Positions 52,191 to 62,717 of a stretch of 64,000 nt of DNA are shown piece by piece. The stretch comes from DATAQC01 sp039649175 (GTDB taxonomy: Bacteria; Actinomycetota; Acidimicrobiia; Acidimicrobiales; AC-14). The position numbers and the translations under genes were made by a program. The stretch is taken from assembly GCA_039649175.1 (NCBI GenBank), contig JBBWZS010000110.1:1-64000 (forward strand). The letters are read 5' to 3'. The notes below the pieces were generated by a model. That model was not told the origin of the DNA. It saw only the letters and a program-made list of their open reading frames with translations, and searched no databases. Each line of letters opens with the position of its first letter. Position 1 is the stretch's first letter.

Positions 52191-52548
52191 TCGAGCCGAA
52201 TGCCCGGTAGAAGCACGTGCGCTCGCCGGTGTGGCACGCCCCCCGACCCTCCTGCTCCACGAGCACGAGGACGGCGTCGGCATCACAGTCGTAGTACGCG
52301 GCGCGCACCCACTGGCGGTCACCCGAGGTCTCACCCTTGCACCAGTACTCCTGGCGTGACCGGCTCCAGAACCAGGTGCGGCCGGTGTCGAGGGTGCGCC
52401 GCAACGCCTCCTCGTTCATCCAGGCCAGCATCAGCACCTCGCCGGTGACCTGCTCCTGGATGATGGCGGGCACCAGGCCCTTGTCGTCGAAGGCGACACC
52501 GGCCAGCTCGTCGGCGGTGGCTCCTATGGGGGTGACGGACGGCACCAC
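52174..52548 (-). CDS. hisI: Phosphoribosyl-AMP cyclohydrolase
   Basis: A 124-residue metalloenzyme, third step of histidine synthesis. It has MLAWMNEEALRRTL, WFWSRSRQEYWCKGETSG, DCDADAVLVLVEQEG (metal Asp trio) and ACHTGERTCFYR (Zn-binding Cys pair). It is the monofunctional form without HisE. GTG 52548 lies 1 nt past the hisF stop; a second GTG follows immediately. Confidence 0.94.
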   Translation of the reverse strand: MVPSVTPIGATADELAGVAFDDKGLVPAIIQEQVTGEVLMLAWMNEEALRRTLDTGRTWFWSRSRQEYWCKGETSGDRQWVRAAYYDCDADAVLVLVEQEGRGACHTGERTCFYRAFGSSAPAE

Positions 52549-52549
52549 G

Positions 52550-53368
52550 TCATCGTAGGCGGGCACCACCCCCAACTCCCCCCGCCGCCGGCGACGACGG
52601 GCGGACGACCAGCCCGGCCTCGGCCAGCCGCTGCTTGGCCTCGCCGACGGTTGCTTCGCCGAAGTGGAAGATCGACGCCGCCAGCACGGCGTCGGCGCCC
52701 CCGCGCCGGGCGCCGTCGACCAGGTGGTCGAGGTTGCCCACTCCCCCACTGGCGATCACCGGCACCCCCACCGACACGGTGACCGCCCTGGTCAGCTCCA
52801 GGTCGTAGCCGTCGCGCGTGCCGTCGCGGTCCATGGAGGTGAGAAGGATCTCCCCCGCGCCCCGGCGCTCGCAGTCCGCCGCCCATGCCACGGCGTCGAT
52901 GCCCGTCGCCGTGCGCCCGCCGTGGGTGAAGACCTCGTAGCCGGCCGGCGACCCGTCGGGGCCGGGCACGCGGCGGGCATCGATGGCCACCACCACACAC
53001 TGGTTGCCGAACTCCCGGGCGATCTCGGTGATCAGCTCGGGCCGCATCACCGCTGCGGTGTTGACCCCCACCTTGTCGGCCCCCGCCCGCAGCAGGCGGC
53101 GGGCATCGTCGGGGCTGCGCACCCCCCCACCGACGGTGAAGGGGATGAAGACCCGTTCGGCCACCCGCGCGGCCACGTCGACCATGGTGTGGCGGGCATC
53201 GGCCGACGCGGTGATGTCGAGGAACACCACCTCGTCGGCCCCCTCGGCGTCGTAGCGGGCGGCCAGCTCCACGGGGTCACCGGCGTCGACGATGTCGACG
53301 AAGCGCACGCCCTTGACCACCCGGCCGGCATCGACGTCGAGGCAGGGGATCACCCTGACGCTCTGCAC
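52550..53368 (-). CDS. hisF: Imidazole glycerol phosphate synthase, cyclase subunit
   Basis: A 272-residue TIM-barrel. Catalytic Asp is in VIPCLDVDAGRVVKG (D11 region) and the second in LTSMDRDGTRDG. Phosphate loops are TVGGGVRS and IASGGVGN. It has a short Gly/Arg-rich tail beyond the family end (AAGGVGGGARLR). GTG 53368 overlaps the hisA stop by 19 nt. It partners HisH. Confidence 0.95.
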   Translation of the reverse strand: MQSVRVIPCLDVDAGRVVKGVRFVDIVDAGDPVELAARYDAEGADEVVFLDITASADARHTMVDVAARVAERVFIPFTVGGGVRSPDDARRLLRAGADKVGVNTAAVMRPELITEIAREFGNQCVVVAIDARRVPGPDGSPAGYEVFTHGGRTATGIDAVAWAADCERRGAGEILLTSMDRDGTRDGYDLELTRAVTVSVGVPVIASGGVGNLDHLVDGARRGGADAVLAASIFHFGEATVGEAKQRLAEAGLVVRPSSPAAGGVGGGARLR

Positions 53369-54090
53369 GCGGCCACCGCCTCCCCCACGCTGAAGGCGCC
53401 GTCGTGCAGGGCCTTGCCCACGATGGCTCCTGCCAGGCGGCGCCCGCCGGCGGTGAGGCTGGCCAGGGCCTCGATGTGGGCCAGGGTGCCCACCCCGCCC
53501 GAGGCGACCACGTCGATGCCGCCGGGGGCCTCGAGGACACTGGCGTACAGCTCGAGATCGGGCCCGGCGAGGGTGCCGTCGAGGTCGATCTCGGTGACCA
53601 CCACGGCGGCCACGCCGGCATCGGCGTAGCCGGCCAGGACGTCGCCCAGTGTGCGCCCCGAGCCCTCGGTCCAGCCTCGCACCGCCACCTCGCCGCCCCG
53701 GATGTCGAGCCCCACCGCCACCGGGCGCTCGGCGGCCAGGTCTCTCACCAGCGCCGGGTTCTCCACCGCCGCCGTCCCCAGCACCACGCGGGCGACACCG
53801 GCCGACCACAGTGCCTCGGCGGCGGCGTGGTCGCGGACACCACCGCCGGCCTGCACCGCCGTTCCCGGAGCCACGGCTCTGGCGATCTCCCCCACCACCT
53901 CCCGGTTCTCGGGCACGCCTGTGCGGGCGGCGTCGAGGTCGACCACGTGGACCCACCGGGCCCCCGCCGCGGCGAAGGCCTGGGCCACCGCCACCGGATC
54001 GGTGCCGTAGGCGGTCTCACGGTCGTAGTCGCCCTGGTAGAGGCGCACGCACCGGCCGCCCCGCAGGTCGATCGCCGGGAACAGCTCCAC
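53350..54090 (-). CDS. hisA: Phosphoribosylformimino-AICAR-phosphate isomerase
   Basis: A 246-residue half-barrel-duplicated TIM protein with FPAIDLRGGRCVRL (catalytic Asp), VQAGGGVRD, VTEIDLDGTLAGP (second Asp) and VASGGVGTL. It resembles actinobacterial HisA/PriA, but a dedicated trpF lies at 44 kb, so dual activity is not required. Start ATG 54090. Gap to hisH is 7 nt. Confidence 0.94.
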   Translation of the reverse strand: MELFPAIDLRGGRCVRLYQGDYDRETAYGTDPVAVAQAFAAAGARWVHVVDLDAARTGVPENREVVGEIARAVAPGTAVQAGGGVRDHAAAEALWSAGVARVVLGTAAVENPALVRDLAAERPVAVGLDIRGGEVAVRGWTEGSGRTLGDVLAGYADAGVAAVVVTEIDLDGTLAGPDLELYASVLEAPGGIDVVASGGVGTLAHIEALASLTAGGRRLAGAIVGKALHDGAFSVGEAVAACRASG

Positions 54091-54097
54091 CCGGCGT

Positions 54098-54706
54098 TCA
54101 GCCCGAGCCGGTTGCCGCCGCCACGAAGTTGGTCAGCAGCCGCAGACCGGTGGCGCTGGACTTCTCGGGGTGGAACTGGGTGGCCCACAGCGCACCACGG
54201 GCGACGGCGGCCACGACGGGGCCGCCGTAGTCACAGGTGGCGACCACGTCGGCACTCGCCTCGGGGGCGTAGGAGTGGACGAAGTAGACCCAGGCGGGGT
54301 CGTCGATGCCGTCGAACATGGGACTGGTTGCTCGCCGGTCGAGCCTGTTCCACTGCATCTGCGGCCGCTTCACCCCGTCGGGGAGGCGGCGGACACGACC
54401 CTCGAGCACGCCCATCCCCGGCGTCGCCGGGTCTTCCTCGGACCCCTCGTAGAGCATCTGCATGCCGACGCAGATGCCGAGGAAGGGCGTGCCCGCCTCC
54501 ACCGCCCGGCGCGCCGGCTCTTCCAGCCCGGTCGCCCGCAGCGCCTCGATGCACGGCCCGAAGGCGCCCACGCCCGGCAGCACGACCCCGTCGGCGGCGG
54601 CCACCTCGTCGGGATCGGCGGTGAGCCGGGCGTCGGCCCCGACGTGCTCGAGGGCCTTCTGGGCCGAGCGCAGGTTGCCGATGCCGTAGTCGAGCACGGC
54701 GATCAA
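54098..54706 (-). CDS. hisH: Imidazole glycerol phosphate synthase, glutaminase subunit
   Basis: A 202-residue class I glutamine amidotransferase. The nucleophile is in LGICVGMQML (Cys about 78), with DYGIGNLRS at the start and the His/Glu pair in ATQFHPEKS. TTG 54706 gives the expected N-terminus MIAVLDYG. It supplies ammonia to HisF. Confidence 0.95.
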   Translation of the reverse strand: MIAVLDYGIGNLRSAQKALEHVGADARLTADPDEVAAADGVVLPGVGAFGPCIEALRATGLEEPARRAVEAGTPFLGICVGMQMLYEGSEEDPATPGMGVLEGRVRRLPDGVKRPQMQWNRLDRRATSPMFDGIDDPAWVYFVHSYAPEASADVVATCDYGGPVVAAVARGALWATQFHPEKSSATGLRLLTNFVAAATGSG

Positions 54707-54725
54707 AGTTGGTCCCCGTCGAGGC

Positions 54726-55316
54726 TCACAGGTGGCCCTTGGTGGACGGGACCTCGGAGCCCTCCACCCGCACGGCGTCGCGCAGGGCGCGGGCCACCGC
54801 CTTGAAGGAGGCCTCCAGGATGTGGTGGGAGTTCTTGCCCCGGCGCAGGTCGAGGTGCAGCGTGAGGGCGGCCGACGTGGCGAAGGCCCGCCAGAACTCC
54901 TCGGCCAGTTGAGGATCGAACGGCGGCGTGCCCAGGGGGTCGCTGCCGGGCTCGATGGCGTAGTGCAGGTAGGGCCGGCCCGACAGGTCGAGGGCCACTT
55001 CGACCAGGGCCTCGTCGAGGGGCAGCGACATCGACGCGAACCGCCGCACGCCCGCCTTGTCTCCCAGGGCCTCGCGGAGGCACTCCCCGAGGGCGATGCC
55101 CACGTCCTCCACCGTGTGGTGGGCGTCGACCTCCAGGTCGCCGTCGGCCGTGAGGGTGAGGTCGAACCCGCCGTGCTTGCCCAGCTGCGACAGCATGTGG
55201 TCGAAGAACGGGAGCCCGGTGGCCACGGTTGCCTGCCCGCGCCCGTCGATGTCGAGGGCGATCTCGATCGACGTCTCCTTGGTCACCCGCGAACGGGTGG
55301 CGGTACGAGCCGTCAT
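54726..55316 (-). CDS. hisB: Imidazoleglycerol-phosphate dehydratase
   Basis: A 196-residue monofunctional dehydratase. Metal-binding motifs are FFDHML, DAHHTVED and the second-half NSHHILEASFKA. It has the expected duplicated half-domains. ATG 55316 overlaps the hisC stop as ATGA. There is no fused histidinol phosphatase. Confidence 0.95.
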   Translation of the reverse strand: MTARTATRSRVTKETSIEIALDIDGRGQATVATGLPFFDHMLSQLGKHGGFDLTLTADGDLEVDAHHTVEDVGIALGECLREALGDKAGVRRFASMSLPLDEALVEVALDLSGRPYLHYAIEPGSDPLGTPPFDPQLAEEFWRAFATSAALTLHLDLRRGKNSHHILEASFKAVARALRDAVRVEGSEVPSTKGHL

Positions 55317-56385
55317 CGGCAGACCTGGGCCAGGGCGGCCAGGAAGGCGTCGTCTTCTTCGCGCGTGCCGACGGTGACCCGCAGGCACCCTTCGAGGCGG
55401 GGCCAGGTGGAGCAGTCGCGCACCAGCACCGATCGCTCGACCAGGCCGGCCCACACGGCGGCGCCCGGCCGCAGGCGGGGCCGGAAGAGAATGAAGTTGG
55501 CGCCCGAGGGCCACGTGTCGACGGGGAGCTCGCCCAGGGCCCCGGCCAGGCGATCGCGCTCGGCCACCAGGGTGGCCACGCGCTCCTGCATCTCGGCCCG
55601 GAACCCGAGGGCCAGGCGCCCGCCCGCCTGGGTGGCGGCGTCGAGGTGGTAGGGCAGGGTGACGGCGTCGAGGGCGGCCACCACCTCGGCAGGGGCCACG
55701 CAGTAGCCCAGGCGCAGACCGGCCAGGGCCCAGGTCTTGGAGAAGGTGCGCACCACGACCAGGTTGACGCCGTCGCCGACCTGGCCGATGGCCGACCGGG
55801 GGGTGAACTGGCCGTAGGCCTCGTCGACGACCACCAGGCCGGGGGCGGCGGCCACGACGGCGGCGGTGGTGGACGGGGCGTCGACCGTGCCGGTGGGGTT
55901 GTTGGGCGAGCACAAGAAGGTGAGGGATGCGTCGCTGCGCACCAGGAGCCGACGGGCCTCGGCCAGGTCGACGTCGAAGTCGCCGGTGCGGGCCCCCACG
56001 ACGACGTCGGTGCCGGTGATGCGGGCGATGTGGCTGTGCAGGGCGTAGGTCGGCTCGAACACCGCCGCTGTGCGCCCACTGCCCCCGTAGGCCAGGCACA
56101 GGGCCTGGAGGACCTCGTTGGAGCCGTTGGCGGCGAAGACCTGGTCGGGGCGGACGCCGTGGAACGCGGCGAGGGCCTGGCGGAGGGCCACGGCCTGGCG
56201 GTCCGGGTAGCGGTGGAAGGCGACAGTGGCCAGCTCGTCGAGGAAGGCCTGCCGCCAGCCGTCGGGCGGCGGGTAGGGCGACTCGTTGGTGTTGAGGCGG
56301 ACGTCGACGCTCACCTGGGGCGAGTGGTAGCCCTCCAGGCCGGCCAGGTCGTCACGGACGGTCAAGCCCGCGCTCCGCACCCCCG

Positions 56386-56389
<4 letters not shown>
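55313..56389 (-). CDS. hisC: Histidinol-phosphate aminotransferase
   Basis: A 358-residue fold-type I PLP enzyme. It has LNTNESPYPPP, FAANGSNEVLQ, SPNNPTG, VVVDEAYGQF, the Schiff-base Lys in RTFSKTWALAGLRLGY and an Arg in CLRVTVGT for substrate carboxylate. ATG 56389 overlaps the hisD stop as ATGA. It transaminates imidazole-acetol phosphate. Confidence 0.94.
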
Positions 56390-57693
<1,304 letters not shown>

Positions 57694-57701
57694 GATGGCC
57701 A

Positions 57702-57707
57702 ATCCTA
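57702..57707 (-). promoter_or_regulatory. Possible -10 element of the his operon
   Basis: On the minus strand TAGGAT lies 8 nt before the hisD ATG, so transcription would begin at or next to the start codon. No convincing -35 box was seen. No histidine-rich leader peptide, T-box or attenuator is present in the 44-bp divergent gap. Confidence 0.4.
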
Positions 57708-57737
57708 CTTGGGTGCGGCCGGTGCTAGACCCGAGCG

Positions 57738-57989
57738 GTGACCTCTGCACATGCTGATGCATTCCGTGGCTCGGAGCTGTCGTCCATGGCCGCCAGCGTC
57801 GACGAGTTGGTCCGGCGGGTCGCCGCCATCGCCGAGGCGGCGGCTGCCGGCGACGACGACCGGGTGCCTCGAGGCCGGGGCGCCCTGAGCGTCTCCCAGG
57901 AGTTGTTCGAGGTGGAACGGGCCCTCACCGAGGCGGCTCGCCGGCTGGCCGCCGTGGCCGATGCCCTGCGGGAGGCCGGACGCGGCTGA
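57738..57989 (+). CDS. Small Ala-rich helical hypothetical protein
   Basis: An 83-residue protein from GTG 57738, predicted almost entirely helical (MAASVDELVRRVAAIAEAAA and SQELFEVERALTEAARRLAAVADAL). The heptad-like spacing suggests a coiled-coil hairpin. It is divergent from hisD and ends in a long inverted repeat. Function unknown. Confidence 0.62.
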   Translation: MTSAHADAFRGSELSSMAASVDELVRRVAAIAEAAAAGDDDRVPRGRGALSVSQELFEVERALTEAARRLAAVADALREAGRG

Positions 57990-58015
57990 CGGCGCCCCGT
58001 AGGGGCGCCGTCAGC
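57985..58015 (+). terminator. Perfect 14-bp inverted repeat
   Basis: GCTGACGGCGCCCC at 57985-57998 pairs perfectly with 58002-58015 around the loop GTA and overlaps the stop codon of the small gene. There is no T-run, but a stem of this strength is a common actinobacterial-type terminator. Confidence 0.65.
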
Positions 58016-58135
58016 GGGCGGTTCGGGCGGCGGAACCCGTTGACCGCCAGCGGGACCTAGGTGGCGGGTACCTGGTCCCTTCGCTGAGGATAACGCAACC
58101 GGACGGGACTTTTGTTCCCGGCCCGCCGCGATTCT

Positions 58136-58798
58136 TCACGGCGCGGAGACGATCACCGCCGAGGGGCAGAAGTCAGCCAGGATGCAGGCGCTGCAGCGGG
58201 GCCGGCGCGCCTGGCAGACACGGCGGCCGTGGAGGATGAGACGCAGGCTGAGGGCGCCGCGCTCGGCCGCCGGCACCAGGCCGTCGAGGTCGGCCTCCAC
58301 CTTCACCGGGTCGGTCTCGACGGTCAGGCCCAGCCGCCGGGCCAGGCGCCCGACGTGGGTGTCGACGGGCAGCCCCGGCAGCCCGAAGCCCACGCTGCGC
58401 ACCACGTTGGCCGTCTTGCGCCCGACACCGGGCAGCGTCACCAGGTCGTCCATGGCCGCCGGCACCTCTCCGCCGAAGCGGTCCTGCAGGGCGGTGGCCA
58501 TGCCCACCAGCGACCGGGCCTTGGCCCGGAACAGCCCGATGGACTTGATGCGCTCCTCCACGTCCCTTGGGTCGGCGGCGGCCAGGTCGGCGGGCGTGGG
58601 CCACGCCGAGAACAGCGCCGGGGTGACGAGGTTGACCCGTTCATCGGTGGTCTGGGCCGACAAGATGGTGGCCGTCAGGAGCTGGAAGGGGTCGGCGAAG
58701 CGCAGAGCGCACAGGTCGGACGCGCTTCCGGGGTACTCGTCGGCGAGACGGACCACGGTCAGTCGGGCCCTTCCACGGGGCGTACGGGGCCTCCCCAC
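58136..58798 (-). CDS. nth: Endonuclease III (DNA glycosylase/AP lyase)
   Basis: A 220-residue base-excision repair enzyme. The helix-hairpin-helix is LPGVGRKTANVV with catalytic K128. The catalytic Asp is in PVDTHVGRLARRLGL (D146). The C-terminal [4Fe-4S] cluster ligands C195, C202, C205 and C211 have the canonical 6-2-5 spacing. It removes oxidised pyrimidines. Start GTG 58798. Confidence 0.96.
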   Translation of the reverse strand: MGRPRTPRGRARLTVVRLADEYPGSASDLCALRFADPFQLLTATILSAQTTDERVNLVTPALFSAWPTPADLAAADPRDVEERIKSIGLFRAKARSLVGMATALQDRFGGEVPAAMDDLVTLPGVGRKTANVVRSVGFGLPGLPVDTHVGRLARRLGLTVETDPVKVEADLDGLVPAAERGALSLRLILHGRRVCQARRPRCSACILADFCPSAVIVSAP

Positions 58799-58831
58799 CG
58801 CCGCAGATTAGGCCCACTACTGTCGGGCGCC

Positions 58832-59806
58832 GTGGCCCAGTTGGAGGTGAAGCGCCAGATGGGTCGCGGCGACATCGCCGCCGTCGCCGAGTTGCTCGAC
58901 GTGGCCACCGAGGTCGACGGTCATGCGCCCCTCGGTGAGCACCAGTGGCTCGACCTGGTGCACGGAGGGCGCGCCGGCTTCGCCGGGCTGGTGGCCTGGG
59001 AGCCGGGGCACAGCCACCCCGTCGGCTACGCCCAGCTCACCCGGCAGGGCGACGGCCGGGGCCACAACTGGGCCCTCGAGTTCGTCGTCGACCCCCACCA
59101 CCGCGACACCGACCCCACCATCGGCACCACGCTCGTCCACACCGCGCTGGCGGTGGTGCGCGCCGAGGGCGGCGGCCACGTGCACCTGTGGGTGCCCAAG
59201 CCCGGCCCCGAGCACGACCGGATCGCCGAAGCCGTCGGGCTGAGGCGGGGTCGGGAGCTGCGCCAGCTCCGTCGCCCCTTGCCCCTCGACCATGAGCACA
59301 CGGCCCCGTCGCCGGCGCTGGCGGTGCGGCCCTTCCGGGTCGGCCAGGACGAGCAGGCGTGGTTGGAGGTCAACAACCGCGCCTTCAACTGGCACGCCGA
59401 ACAGGGCGGGTGGGACGCCGCCACCCTGGCCGACCGGGAGGCCCAGCCGTGGTTCGACCCCGAAGGCTTCCTTCTCCACGAGCGTGACGGGCGCCTGGCC
59501 GGGTTCTGCTGGACCAAGGTCCATCCCGACAACGACCCGCCGCTGGGCGAGATCTACGTCATCGCCGTCGACCCCGCCTTCCAGGGCCTGGGGCTGGGCC
59601 GGGCGCTGGCCGTGGCCGGCCTGAACTGGCTGGCCGACCGGGGCCTGGGGACGGCCATGCTCTACGTCGACGGCGACAACGCTCCTGCCCTGCACCTCTA
59701 CGAGAGGCTCGGCTTCACCGTCGACCACGTCGACCGGGCCTACACCGCCGACGTCGAAGCCGACGCTCAGCCGGCGCCCACGCCCACCGCCGAACCGATG
59801 ACATAG
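58832..59806 (+). CDS. mshD: Mycothiol synthase (MshD-like)
   Basis: Acetylates Cys-GlcN-Ins in the last step of mycothiol synthesis. The 324-residue protein has tandem GNAT domains. The C-terminal domain carries VNNRAFNWHAEQGGW, LGEIYVIAVDPAFQGLGLGRAL (acetyl-CoA loop) and YVDGDNAPALHLYERLGF. These are characteristic of MshD. GTG 58832 is the best start. The gene marks the host as an actinobacterium that uses mycothiol. Its 3' end overlaps the convergent VIT-family gene by 40 nt. Confidence 0.92.
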   Translation: MAQLEVKRQMGRGDIAAVAELLDVATEVDGHAPLGEHQWLDLVHGGRAGFAGLVAWEPGHSHPVGYAQLTRQGDGRGHNWALEFVVDPHHRDTDPTIGTTLVHTALAVVRAEGGGHVHLWVPKPGPEHDRIAEAVGLRRGRELRQLRRPLPLDHEHTAPSPALAVRPFRVGQDEQAWLEVNNRAFNWHAEQGGWDAATLADREAQPWFDPEGFLLHERDGRLAGFCWTKVHPDNDPPLGEIYVIAVDPAFQGLGLGRALAVAGLNWLADRGLGTAMLYVDGDNAPALHLYERLGFTVDHVDRAYTADVEADAQPAPTPTAEPMT

Positions 59807-60543
59807 GTGACCGCCGCCGGCACCGCCGACCACAGCAGCTGACGCCCGGCCGAACGGGCCATCGGCCGTCCGGTGAAGCCGGCCAGTGCCGCTCCCACGG
59901 CCAGGGCCGAGACCACGCCCAGCACCATGGACACGATGGTCGCCGCCGTCCCCGTGCCGAAGAACCAGGGGAGGAGCGGGATGAGGGCCCCGGCGGAGAA
60001 GGCCAGGAACGACGACACGGCGGCGGCGACCGGGGCGCCCAGCGACTCGGGGTGGATCCCCAGCTCCTCGCGCGCGTGGGTCTCGAGGGCCACCTTGGGG
60101 TCGCGCATGAGGGCCTCGGCCAGGTCCTCGGCCACCGCCGTCTCGATGCCACGGGACCGGTAGAGCTGTACCAGCTCCTGGCGTTCGTGTTCGGGACGGC
60201 GCTTGAGCTCCAGGCGCTCCATCTCCAGCTCGCGCTCGAGGAGCTCCTTCTGGGCGGTCATGGAGATGAACTCCCCCGCCGCCATGGAGACCGAGCCGCC
60301 GATGAGGCCGGCCAGACCGGCCAGGCGGACGAACCCGGCCGCCGGGTGGGCGGCGGCCACGCCCAGGATCAGGGCGACGTTGGACACCAGGCCGTCACTG
60401 ATCCCGAAGACGGCGGCGCGCGCCGTGCCCCCCTGGATGTTGCGGTGATGGGGCTCGGGCGGCTCGGGGCGCACTTCGGACTGACCGGCGGCAGGGCCGT
60501 CGGCGGGGAGCGGCGGGGGCGAGTCGGCGGGTCGGCGGGCCAT
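59767..60543 (-). CDS. VIT1/CCC1-family transporter
   Basis: A 258-residue membrane protein with five hydrophobic segments. The family core is GTARAAVFGISDGLVSNVALILGV and GGSVSMAAGEFISM, followed by a cytoplasmic metal-binding helix pair rich in Glu/Arg (QKELLERELEMERLELKRRP and HERQELVQLYRSRG). It is probably an Fe2+/Mn2+ exporter of the vacuolar-iron-transporter type. Start ATG 60543. Confidence 0.9.
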   Translation of the reverse strand: MARRPADSPPPLPADGPAAGQSEVRPEPPEPHHRNIQGGTARAAVFGISDGLVSNVALILGVAAAHPAAGFVRLAGLAGLIGGSVSMAAGEFISMTAQKELLERELEMERLELKRRPEHERQELVQLYRSRGIETAVAEDLAEALMRDPKVALETHAREELGIHPESLGAPVAAAVSSFLAFSAGALIPLLPWFFGTGTAATIVSMVLGVVSALAVGAALAGFTGRPMARSAGRQLLWSAVPAAVTYVIGSAVGVGAG

Positions 60544-60583
60544 GACAGTGGCGACAAATCTACCCGCGGTCCATCATCGAGGG

Positions 60584-61663
60584 ATGGCTGTGCCCCTGGA
60601 TCTGAGCGCGGAGGACCTGGCCGGGCTGCTGGCCGGTGAGCCGGCCTACCGCGCCGGCCAGGTGTGGCGGGCGCTCCACCAGGGGCTGGAGCCGTCGGAG
60701 ATGACCGATCTGCCCGGACCGCTGCGCCGCAGCCTGGCCGCCGCTCTGCCCCCGGGCCTGGCCCTGGCCGCCACCTCGGTGAGCGAGGGCGCCGACACCG
60801 TGAAGTGGCTCTGGTCGCTGAGCGACGGCTCGTCGGTGGAGACGGTGCTGATGCTCTATCCCGGGCGGGCCACCGTGTGCGTGTCCTCCCAGGCCGGATG
60901 CGCCATGGCCTGCAGCTTCTGCGCCACGGGGCAGGCGGGCTTCCGCCGCCACCTGACAGGTGGCGAGATCGTGGAGCAGGTCGTGCGGGCGCGACGGGCC
61001 GCCCTGCCCCGGCGCCTGTCCAACGTGGTGTTCATGGGCATGGGTGAACCGCTGGCCAACTACGCCGCCACCTGGGCGGCGGTGGAGCGGCTGCACGGAG
61101 AGCTCGGCCTGTCGGCCCGTCACCTCACGGTGTCCACCGTGGGCATCGTGCCCGGCATACTGCGCCTGGCCGCCGAGAGCCTGCCCGTCAACCTGGCCGT
61201 CTCCCTGCACGCCGCCAACGACGAGCTGCGCAACCAGCTCGTCCCGATCAACCGGCGGTGGCCCCTGCCCGTGCTGGTCGACGCCTGCCGGACCTGGCAC
61301 GAGGCCAAGGGCCGGCGCCTCTCGTTCGAGTGGGCACTGATCGACTCGGTGAACGACCGCGCCCGTGATGCCGACGAGCTGGCGGCGCTGGCCCGGCCCC
61401 TCGCCGCCCACGTCAACCTCATCCCCCTCAACCCCACCCCCGGCTACCTCACCCGGGGGACGCCCCCGGCCGGCGTGCGCGCCTTCCGGGACCGCCTGCG
61501 CTCCCTCGGTGTCAACGCCACCGTCCGCCGCAACCGCGGCACCGACATCGACGCCGCCTGCGGCCAACTGGCGGCTCGGACGCTCACCGCGCCTCTCGCC
61601 GCGCCTCTCTCCTCGCCGGCGGGCCTCGGCGCCACAGGCGGCGAAGGGTCCGACCCGGCGTAG
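60584..61663 (+). CDS. rlmN: 23S rRNA/tRNA adenine-C2 methyltransferase
   Basis: A 359-residue radical-SAM enzyme methylating C2 of A2503 in 23S rRNA and A37 in some tRNAs. The Fe-S motif is CAMACSFC (C106, C110, C113), with FMGMGEPLANY, STVGIVPGI and a C-terminal catalytic Cys in IDAACGQLA. The tail after about residue 335 is an Ala/Gly/Pro-rich extension. ATG 60584 is preferred over an earlier start that would enter the divergent gene's promoter. Confidence 0.94.
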   Translation: MAVPLDLSAEDLAGLLAGEPAYRAGQVWRALHQGLEPSEMTDLPGPLRRSLAAALPPGLALAATSVSEGADTVKWLWSLSDGSSVETVLMLYPGRATVCVSSQAGCAMACSFCATGQAGFRRHLTGGEIVEQVVRARRAALPRRLSNVVFMGMGEPLANYAATWAAVERLHGELGLSARHLTVSTVGIVPGILRLAAESLPVNLAVSLHAANDELRNQLVPINRRWPLPVLVDACRTWHEAKGRRLSFEWALIDSVNDRARDADELAALARPLAAHVNLIPLNPTPGYLTRGTPPAGVRAFRDRLRSLGVNATVRRNRGTDIDAACGQLAARTLTAPLAAPLSSPAGLGATGGEGSDPA

Positions 61664-61688
61664 CACGCCGCCTGGCAGACTGTCGGCC

Positions 61689-62048
61689 ATGTCAGAGCAG
61701 CGCTTCTTGAACCCCGCGCAGCCCCAGACGCTGCAGATCGCCGTGTTCCTCCTGTACCTCAACGGGCTTCTCGAGTTCCTGGCCGTGCTGGTGGGTGGCG
61801 CCCTCGGCCTCCTCGGCCTGGTGTTCGTGGTCGGCCAGCCGGCAGCCGCCTTCGGCATCGCCAACGAGCGTAAGTGGGGCTACATCCTCGGCATCGTCAT
61901 GGCCGTCGCCCCGTTCGCCGTGCGGTTCTGGTACCTGGGCAACCCCATCGCCGGCACCCAGATCCTCAACCTGCTCTTCGAGGTCGCCCTCGTCGCCCTT
62001 CTCGTGCACCCCCAGAGCCGCGACTACCAGCGCATCTGGTTCAAGTAG
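61689..62048 (+). CDS. Small polytopic membrane protein
   Basis: A 119-residue protein with about four membrane helices (residues 16-35, 37-57, 64-84 and 92-108) and charged ends (MSEQRFLNPAQPQTLQ and SRDYQRIWFK). It resembles uncharacterised actinobacterial membrane proteins. It is co-directional with rlmN, 25 nt after its stop, so probably co-transcribed. No functional motif. Confidence 0.75.
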   Translation: MSEQRFLNPAQPQTLQIAVFLLYLNGLLEFLAVLVGGALGLLGLVFVVGQPAAAFGIANERKWGYILGIVMAVAPFAVRFWYLGNPIAGTQILNLLFEVALVALLVHPQSRDYQRIWFK

Positions 62049-62088
62049 GCGCCCCGGCGAGCCCTGCCGGGTCGCCAAGCGCAGAGGC

Positions 62089-62568
62089 TCACCCGGTCCG
62101 GGTCGCCGTCCAAGTGCCCTTGGTGCCGGTGTCGACCGTGGCGTAGGTTCCGGCCATCGTGGTCCCCGTGACCGTGCCCGTGTAGTTGACGGCTCCGCCC
62201 GCCACCAGCCCGAAGCTGACCTTGGTGCCATCGAGGGTCGCGGTGATCGGACAGCCCGAGGGGCAGGCGCCGGGGATGGTGATGGTTCCCGTGAGGCCCG
62301 ATCCGGCCTGTTGCCAGAGGATGGTAAAGGTCCCACCTGCGCCGGCGGGGCTGGTCTGGCGGTAGTCGCCCGACCACGTGCCCGAAAGGCCGGTGGTTGT
62401 GGTTGTCGGTTGGCCTGCCGGGTTGGCGACGCTGGTCGTCGCCGTGGATGCGGTGGCAGCAACGGTCGTCGGAGCGCTGGACTTCCCGCTGCCACTCGAG
62501 CAGGCGGCGGCGCCCAGGATGACAACGACCAGCCCGACCAACCACGAGGCCCGTCTGACGCCTCTCAC
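62089..62568 (-). CDS. Small lipoprotein with beta-barrel-like domain
   Basis: A 159-residue protein with a signal peptide ending in LGAAAC (lipobox), a Ser/Thr-rich linker, and a compact beta-rich domain with repeated GTWSGDYRQ, GTITIPGAC, GTVTGTTMAGTY and GTWTATRTG strands. This looks like a lipocalin/avidin-like or similar small barrel. Two Cys (GACPSGCP) could pair. Function unknown. Start ATG 62568. Confidence 0.75.
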   Translation of the reverse strand: MRGVRRASWLVGLVVVILGAAACSSGSGKSSAPTTVAATASTATTSVANPAGQPTTTTTGLSGTWSGDYRQTSPAGAGGTFTILWQQAGSGLTGTITIPGACPSGCPITATLDGTKVSFGLVAGGAVNYTGTVTGTTMAGTYATVDTGTKGTWTATRTG

Positions 62569-62717
62569 TGGTCGCTCACACCACTCTCCATCCCCAGCCG
62601 GCTCCTCTGGAGGGTACCGCCCGGACCGTCGGCCATCAACCGTGTCGGGGGCTCAGGTAGGTTCGCGGCCCTGGTGAGGTCCCTGGTGGTCGTGACCGGT
62701 CGTTGCGCGCCGTGGGC

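Noticed and set aside
49638..52448. A 936-codon open frame antisense to ygfZ and trpE
   Set aside because: Same reason; it lacks ribosome site and recognisable domains and mirrors conserved genes on the minus strand.
53350..54090. Calling HisA the dual-function PriA
   Set aside because: A dedicated trpF is present at 43990-44649, so dual activity is not needed and cannot be read from the sequence.
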